Assembly: GCA_009739215.1 (NCBI GenBank)
Contig: VSJF01000012.1
Location: forward strand, 558,001 to 622,000
Source: Floccularia luteovirens
Lineage: Eukaryota; Basidiomycota; Agaricomycetes; Agaricales; Squamanitaceae
Length of the DNA stretch: 64,000 nt
Direction: 5' to 3'
A program made the position numbers and the translations under genes. Shown piece by piece: positions 58,505-64,000 of the stretch. Position 1 is the stretch's first letter. Every line of letters starts with the position of its first letter. Below the pieces are notes generated by a model, which saw only the letters and a list, made by a program, of their open reading frames with translations, was not told the origin of the DNA and did not search any database.

Positions 58505-60299
58505 TCACATTGTCGTGGGCTCGCCCCACAGGCCCTTTGCTGGTTCGCATTTCACTTCCGCGACGTACATCCGCAGCCATTGGACCATTTCTTTGCTGAT
58601 TTGGTTACAACGAGTAACGTCAATAGAACGTAGACGTTGAGGACCTTGTAAAACGTGATGAGAATTATTTCGTGGCTGTTGGATTTTGGACCTTGCATGT
58701 GCAGCAGCGGACTCGGAAGCTGATGACATTATCGTAACAGGGTTACTATGATAACGAGCATATGCATGGGGATTGGCAGGCAAACGCGACTCCACGAAAG
58801 TTCGAAGTGAATCCCAGTCCATAGCCGTGCACCCATCGAGAGTTACATTTTGAAGGCGTGGACACACCCAAGGTTGGGAAGAAGACAATCCCTAGCAAAA
58901 ATATTAGATACCAATAATGAAGCAATAATACGTTGGCTCACTCTCAAAAAGTGTGATGAGATATCCTCAACATCAACCAAATCAAGAGTAACAAGCGAAG
59001 GTAGATGGCGGAGAAGATTCACAAATTTCATTTCGTTGAATAAGCATGATTCGATTCGCAGATATTTTAATGGTAGGCGTGTCAACCCTTGGACATATAG
59101 GTGTTGAATTATGGGCGTAACATTTTCCAAGTAACACATTTCAAGGGATTCAAGGTTTGGAAATGCGATTTGTCCAAGTATCTGTTTGGTTAAATTTATT
59201 CCTGCATAGTAAAACGATGCTTTCGTCAGACGAGGAAGTTGTATCATTTTGCATGTAGAAACGAAGACAGAGTCGTTGAGCATCGGAGGGCATGACAGAG
59301 TATCGACATCGGGCATATTGCGTAAAGCAAGTTCTTCTAATTCGGGACATTGGCAAAGTATTCCGAGGAGTACCTTGGTGGATGGCGTAAAGGAATTAAA
59401 ATAGCCACCGAGCTTGAGAATGCGAAGTCGCGTCAACAGTTTTGTATCCCATCCGAAGTTGAACGATGTCAATGAGCAAGAACGGAGGCGTGGTGTGTTT
59501 CCATTGAATATCGTCGCGGGAACAGTAGAATAGTGGTCGTCCTGCATTGAGTGATATACCTGAATAGTAAGTTCTTCCAAAATTGGGGCATCCTCCTGAC
59601 AGCGAGACAAAGCTGCATGGGCCTGTGGTCGATTAGGAACACTGAGGTGAAAGGCCTTTATTCGCCATAAGGCAGGTCTAAATAGATCCATTGCCCGGAT
59701 AACATGCTCTGTCACACGACTAGTGTATTCCAGCCGAGGACCAAACTTGATAGATATTTCTAATGGGCACTGTTTCGAGCGCTCTAGTCGGCGACGTGCC
59801 TTTTCGATTGAGTCGAGGGGGCTAACGGCAATCCTAGCCCATAATAAAGGGGTATTCAACGCAACTTCTGCCCACGTACGACTAAAGCGCATTAATAATT
59901 GTGAATAGACCGCATTGTAAAAACATACCAGACCAGCATCAAAGTTGTAACCATGATTGCATTTTCTTCACCCATGCCCAACACACCAATAAGGAAGATC
60001 GACGAAAGAAGTTCACTGGGAAGACGAAGAACCGGAGATTGTAATCTAACTGCTTGCTCTAATTGGCTTTCAAGCTCTTTTCGTTGATTGACCATGGCAG
60101 TGATTTTTGAATCCAGTGTCATTATGGCGTCCCGGAGGTTGGAGATATAAACCTCGGATGAGGGTTGTGGAACATATGGTCCGTCAGTGCTATAGACACG
60201 GGCTTTGAAGGACGGCACGTTGAAGGCTTTCAAAGAATGCTTTCGACGCCTTGGGGACGTAAATACGCTGGCAGGAATGCGGACCGGTAAGGTGGACAT
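58505..60299 (-). CDS. F-box protein with leucine-rich repeats
   Basis: Likely substrate receptor of an SCF ubiquitin ligase. Exons: 60299-59929, 59881-58942, 58891-58505 (565 residues). A predicted helix (Glu-Leu-Glu-Ser-Gln-Leu-Glu) precedes an F-box: Leu-Arg-Leu-Pro-Ser-Glu-Leu-Leu-Ser-Ser-Ile-Phe, then across the first intron Val-Cys-Arg-Thr-Trp-Ala-Glu-Val-Ala. Irregular LRR-like repeats follow (Leu-Glu-Glu-Leu-Ala-Leu-Arg-Asn, Leu-Glu-Ser-Leu-Glu-Met-Cys, Leu-Val-Thr-Leu-Asp-Leu-Val). This is the common architecture of the expanded Agaricomycete F-box family; the target is unknown. The start at 60299 precedes the conserved part; an in-frame ATG at 60374 is possible. Confidence 0.88.
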
Positions 60300-61011
60300 C
60301 TTGATGGAAAGATGTTGTAGCTCTAAGAATGAGCAATGTATGTCCAAGAAGCTGTTTGGGTGATTAGAAACCAAACGTCCGAGACTTGTCTTCCAGGAAT
60401 TGACTTGGAAGTAGGAAGAGAGTGTGCGTCTCTCTCAGCTGCGAAGGAACTCCCATGTCAATGAGAGCGTTTGTGATGTGGTTTGCAGCTCACCCGAACC
60501 TGGAGATGGGAACTATATAGAATCCGGCAATAGGTCAGTGGAGGAAAGTGGAATAAGCCATCTGCAGGAGTTTTAGCGACACAAGGCTTATAACCATATC
60601 GCTACTGATAAAGGGCACCTGCCCAAAGAGCTCCCTGTGTTCCAAATTAGCACGAGGCGTAAAGCATGCCGGTGTGTTACTTGTAGTTGGGCAAGGGATC
60701 CAGAGAAACCTGATGGGTGACCTGCAACGTGGGACACTGGAATGAACATCTCAGACACGAGGGAGACAACGAGGCAAGCAGAGCGATGTTAACGATTGTT
60801 GTGACCGCTTCGGCATTAGAATCTCTGTCCAAACCGATTTCTTGGGTCAAATCATGGCCCACGTAACAAACCGAATGGCAAGTCAAAAGCAAATGCCATA
60901 TCCATTTGAACAACAGACAAAGAAAACGATCTTTCCAGCCAACTATTTTTACAAGCAAATTATTCTCTACTTGTGGGATATACAGCTTTTGGTTGTATCA
61001 GTACATTCATT
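60300..61011. other. Intergenic region between F-box and PQ-loop genes
   Basis: About 710 bp upstream of the F-box gene and downstream of the PQ-loop gene. A 93-codon minus frame (60958-60677) shows no recognisable features. No repeat or RNA seen. Confidence 0.4.
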
Positions 61012-62209
61012 TCATAATGCATCCCCGGCGATGGTCCCAGCGTGAGTACGGTAATAGTAAAATTGACACAGCACCTGCAAAATCAACCACGACACAGATC
61101 TTGAGAAAACGTAATCAAGTAATTTGAAATTTGTAAATACTCACGAATAGATCAAGAAAGATTGTCGTTGCACTGCCTGTACATTCATTAGTTGCCTTTA
61201 CAGGTGGTTGTTGTGCAAGTCACTGTACCTGCTAACCATCCAGCATTTGTTAGCAACCAGCCACTATCCGTACTTTTGGTATAGATAGATAGCGAGAACG
61301 CTGTGTTCCCAAATATCGCAAAGAAGAATAATGCCGGTGATAATCCTTCGCACCGGGTCTTGAAGTTTTTCACTGATACATACGTAATTTAATAAATTTG
61401 TTACCATTTGTGAAGAGACTGACATATTTGTGGTATGCGCGCTCCGAGCTAGTGATAAGACAAGCAAGTCAATCAAATCAAATCGGAATCCAGTATGGGA
61501 ACTTTGGAACACAAACATAAAGGACTGCACTTGACCAACCGAATAATTGAACTATCCATCCGGTCTCTTTCACGGAGCTCTCGTGAACACGATTATTCAA
61601 CCACCATGCTGCAATCCCTACCGCAACGACAAATATCAGAGCACCTCCATAACGAGCTATGACCACCTTTGTTGGTAAGGGTTCAGCTACATGGCGGTGA
61701 TCTCCCGTTAGGAGAGGTGCTCTCTCTTCATCTTCATACTCATGGTGAGCACATGGATGTCCTGATAGTCCTCGTTTCCAACGGTAGTAATAAATTTGAC
61801 ACAATAAGATGATATCGCAGATGGAATACTATGATTGTATTCCTTCAGTTTGTGGAAGCGAATAAGTGGACGAACAGCACACACATAAAGAGCAAGTATA
61901 ATGACTGTGGGTAATAAACCACCTAACACCGCCCCTACCAGATTGAATAGGTCCCCAAGAAACCAAACGATCACGAATAAAACACTTAAGCCTTCGCCGG
62001 ATTGAAGATCGAAATTTTCATATATCTGGGGGGAATACACGACAATCCTGGAAAATCATTAAAGACTGTCTACAAAATAGCTTTCACATACCAGCACGCG
62101 ATGGAAATCCAGCCCAACTAGGTTAAATTAAATAGCTTAAATTGTGCCTGGCATTTCAAAAAATTGAACTTACTATGCTGCTTATTTGTTCGCCTTCAAA
62201 CACGCCCAT
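61012..62209 (-). CDS. PQ-loop repeat transporter (vacuolar/lysosomal amino-acid type)
   Basis: Seven-span protein of the PQLC2/Ypq group, which exports cationic amino acids from the vacuole. Exons: 62209-62174, 62117-62092, 62047-61885, 61828-61517, 61448-61424, 61372-61229, 61176-61145, 61074-61012 (266 residues). The first PQ loop is Ile-Val-Val-Tyr-Ser-Pro-Gln-Ile-Tyr-Glu-Asn-Phe, followed by Ser-Gly-Glu-Gly-Leu-Ser. The second PQ loop is Ala-Arg-Ile-Pro-Gln-Ile, split by an intron, followed by Cys-Glu-Gly-Leu-Ser-Pro-Ala-Leu-Phe. The loop between the repeats is acidic with Leu-Leu (Ala-Pro-Leu-Leu), resembling a vacuolar sorting signal. It is divergent from prohibitin-2, with about 160 bp between ATGs. 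Confidence 0.92.
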
Positions 62210-62367
62210 GGTCATTAAATACAAGATACCGGGTTCCAACCTCGTACTTTATGAAGCCGGAAAATCCGATAATGTGACTTTGATGTGACCGTGACAAAAG
62301 CATAACACGTGATCATGTGCTTTCGGCCGCGTTTCAAAGTTTTCGTATGCTAATTCTGCCGTTGACA

Positions 62368-63704
62368 ATGAATAACGGACAAGAAGCGTTTCGTAGACTT
62401 GCCAACCAGCTGAGAGCTGCTGGAGGTCCTGGGTCTGGGTCAGCACCGAAAGGATTCTTTGCAGGCAGCGGCCTCTTGATTGCGCTTGTTGCGGGTGGTT
62501 TCGCGCTCAATTCTAGCTTGTTCAATGGTTCGGATGCATTTCTTTCACCTTGAATAATTTCACCAAGACTTTACTTCCTAGTTGACGGAGGACATCGCGC
62601 AATCAAGTACAGCAGGTAATCCACAAACTTACATGTACGTTCCGACTCAAGGCTAATCCTCGTCCGTAGGTTGTATGGTGTCAAAAAAGATATTTATCCA
62701 GAAGGTACACACTTAGTGGTTCGTGATTGATAACTCTTACTCCGTATAACCTCTACAATATTCCATATCAGCTACCCTGGTTTGAAACTCCAATCATCTT
62801 CGATGTCCGTGCCAAACCCCGGAATATCGCCAGTCTAACTGGAACAAAAGGTCAATGAAGCGAATCATTCTAGCTCCACTATACTAAATAATCTGGTATT
62901 TGAAGATTTGCAGATGGTGAACATCACATGCCGTGTACTTTCGAGGCCCTCGGTGCAAGCACTCCCAACTATATACCGGGAACTTGGAAAGGACTATGAT
63001 GAACGTGTTTTACCATCTATAGTCAACGAGGTTCTAAAAAGTGTAGTTGCGCAATTCAACGCCAGCCAGCTGATAACGCAACGTGAAAATGTAATGTGTC
63101 TACTGTTCCTACTTTTTGTCAATTTCCTGATCTGATCTTAGGTTTCTCGCCTTGTTCGAGAAAACTTGACAACTAGAGCTCTCCGGTTTAACCTAGTTTT
63201 GGATGATGTTTCCATCACTCATGTAGCATTCTCACCCGAATTCACTCATGCTGTTGAAGCGAAACAGGTATGAGCCTGACATATTCTTCATAGGATGACT
63301 CCCAACCATGTATCTAGGTTGCCCAACAAACAGCACTCAGAGCTGCCTTTTTGGTTGACCAAGCGATACAAGAAAAACAAGTGAGTAATCAGATCACTGT
63401 TGATTCCTGTACTAAGCTACTTTTCAGTCCATCATAGTTCGTGCGCAGGGAGAAGCAGAGAGTGCTGAACTTATTGGAGAATCACTACGTAAAAATAAAG
63501 GGTTTTTGGAACTTCGGCGCCTGGAGGCTGCCCGAGATATCGCAACAACATTATCGACATCAGGGAACAATGTAATGCTCGACTCACAAAGTTTGTTGCT
63601 CAATGGTGCGGCTCTTTGCAGTTTGTGTGATACATATTGTACTAACCTTCTATAATACAGTTGCAGGGAATGATGTCAAAGAGATATTGAAGATGCAAAA
63701 GTAG
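62368..63704 (+). CDS. PHB2: Prohibitin-2
   Basis: Inner mitochondrial membrane scaffold forming rings with prohibitin-1. Exons: 62368-62527, 62582-62615, 62670-62718, 62772-62850, 62906-63090, 63142-63267, 63318-63380, 63428-63605, 63661-63704 (305 residues). The N-terminal hydrophobic anchor ([10 protein letters not shown]) precedes the PHB domain: [16 protein letters not shown] and Gln-Met-Val-Asn-Ile-Thr-Cys-Arg-Val. A C-terminal coiled coil holds Gln-Gly-Glu-Ala-Glu-Ser-Ala. The end Glu-Ile-Leu-Lys-Met-Gln-Lys is typical. Start 62368 (Met-Asn-Asn) fits the family better than the upstream ATG at 62347. Confidence 0.95.
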
Positions 63705-63868
63705 AGCCTATTGTGTAATATTGGTCTCATTGTTCGTATTAATATCCAAGGCGTCCATCATCTCATCTGCCTGAGATTAGACTGAAATTGATTTCACGTG
63801 ACATTCTCTACCACTTCTCAAGAAACCATTGCCTCATAAAAATAAGTTATATATCCTTTCAACCACAT

Positions 63869-64000
63869 ATGTCGTTGCAAAGTGGCAAACGTCTTCGATC
63901 CAGAACTAGCAGCGACTGTGGCGCCAGTCCCGACTCACCCACTAGCTATAAGAAACTAAGATGGCAAGACGGCTCGGGTACCGATGAACCTGAGAATGAC
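63869..64000 (+). CDS. 5' end of a gene cut by the right edge
   Basis: An ATG at 63869 opens a frame of 44 codons to the window end. The peptide is hydrophilic, Ser/Arg/Lys- then Asp/Glu-rich (Lys-Arg-Leu-Arg-Ser-Arg-Thr-Ser-Ser-Asp), as in nuclear or chromatin proteins. A pyrimidine-rich stretch and TATATATCC-like sequence lie just upstream. Too short to name. Confidence 0.5.
   Translation, partial: MSLQSGKRLRSRTSSDCGASPDSPTSYKKLRWQDGSGTDEPEND

Noticed and set aside
60677..60958. 93-codon minus-strand frame between F-box and PQ-loop genes
   Set aside because: Cys/Leu-rich random-looking peptide, no splice partners, no conserved motif.

Overview
The window is nuclear DNA from a filamentous basidiomycete, most likely a wood- or litter-decaying Agaricomycete. 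The evidence is dense genes split by many 45-70 bp GT-AG introns, several micro-exons, and secreted plant-polymer enzymes (a CE5 cutinase, a GH131 glucanase with a fungal CBM1, a CE16 acetylesterase). The core genes are of fungal type (Rsp5, Ufd2, Eaf7, Rictor/Ste20, Gad8/Ypk1). I saw no rRNA, tRNA, CRISPR array or intact transposon. Exon coordinates were read by eye from splice sites; for nearly every gene the exon lengths sum to a whole number of codons.

Layout. 1-0.6 kb: cutinase cut by the left edge (-). 1.5-3.6: RIO1 kinase (-). 3.8-4.5: small membrane protein (+). 4.7-7.2: PPWD1-type WD40-cyclophilin (+). 7.9-8.9: DUF4504-like protein (-). 9.1-12.2: Rsp5/NEDD4 HECT ligase (+). 12.5-13.5: Eaf7 of NuA4 (+). 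14.1-15.7: AN1 zinc-finger protein (-). 15.8-16.9: phosphoglycerate-mutase-like protein with a PIP-box tail (+). 17.5-22.1: Ufd2 E4 ligase (+). 22.5-23.4: unrecognised protein (+). 23.7-24.1: unrecognised minus-strand coding remnant. 24.2-26.9: RasGEF (+). 27.1-27.9: ribosomal protein uL22/L17 (-). 28.5-33.9: TORC2 subunit Rictor (+). 34.1-34.8: complex I NDUFS4 (+).

35.3-53.8 kb is the accessory part. Two 24-exon ABCB full transporters face each other tail to tail (35.3-40.5 + and 48.6-53.8 -). Between them lie GH131-CBM1, a scrambled ABC relic, a 75-residue secreted CBM1-only protein, a CE16 esterase and the ER protein VAP/Scs2. The ABC 3' end, the spacer and the GH131 gene were tandemly duplicated. 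The second copy has lost most of the ABC gene and the whole GH131 catalytic domain, but keeps the signal peptide, linker and CBM1. The promoter module of this cassette is present three times. The minus-strand ABC gene carries a single-base insertion relative to its paralogue.

54.7-64 kb: Gad8/Ypk1-like AGC kinase (+), G-patch protein with an apparent frameshift (+), F-box protein (-), PQ-loop vacuolar transporter (-), prohibitin-2 (+), and the first 44 codons of another gene (+).

Functional links: Rictor and the Gad8/Ypk1 kinase are TORC2 subunit and TORC2 substrate; Rsp5, Ufd2 and the F-box protein belong to ubiquitin signalling; cutinase, GH131, CBM1 and CE16 act outside the cell on plant material. 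Only the duplicated ABC/GH131 cassette looks like a locus shaped by recent rearrangement.
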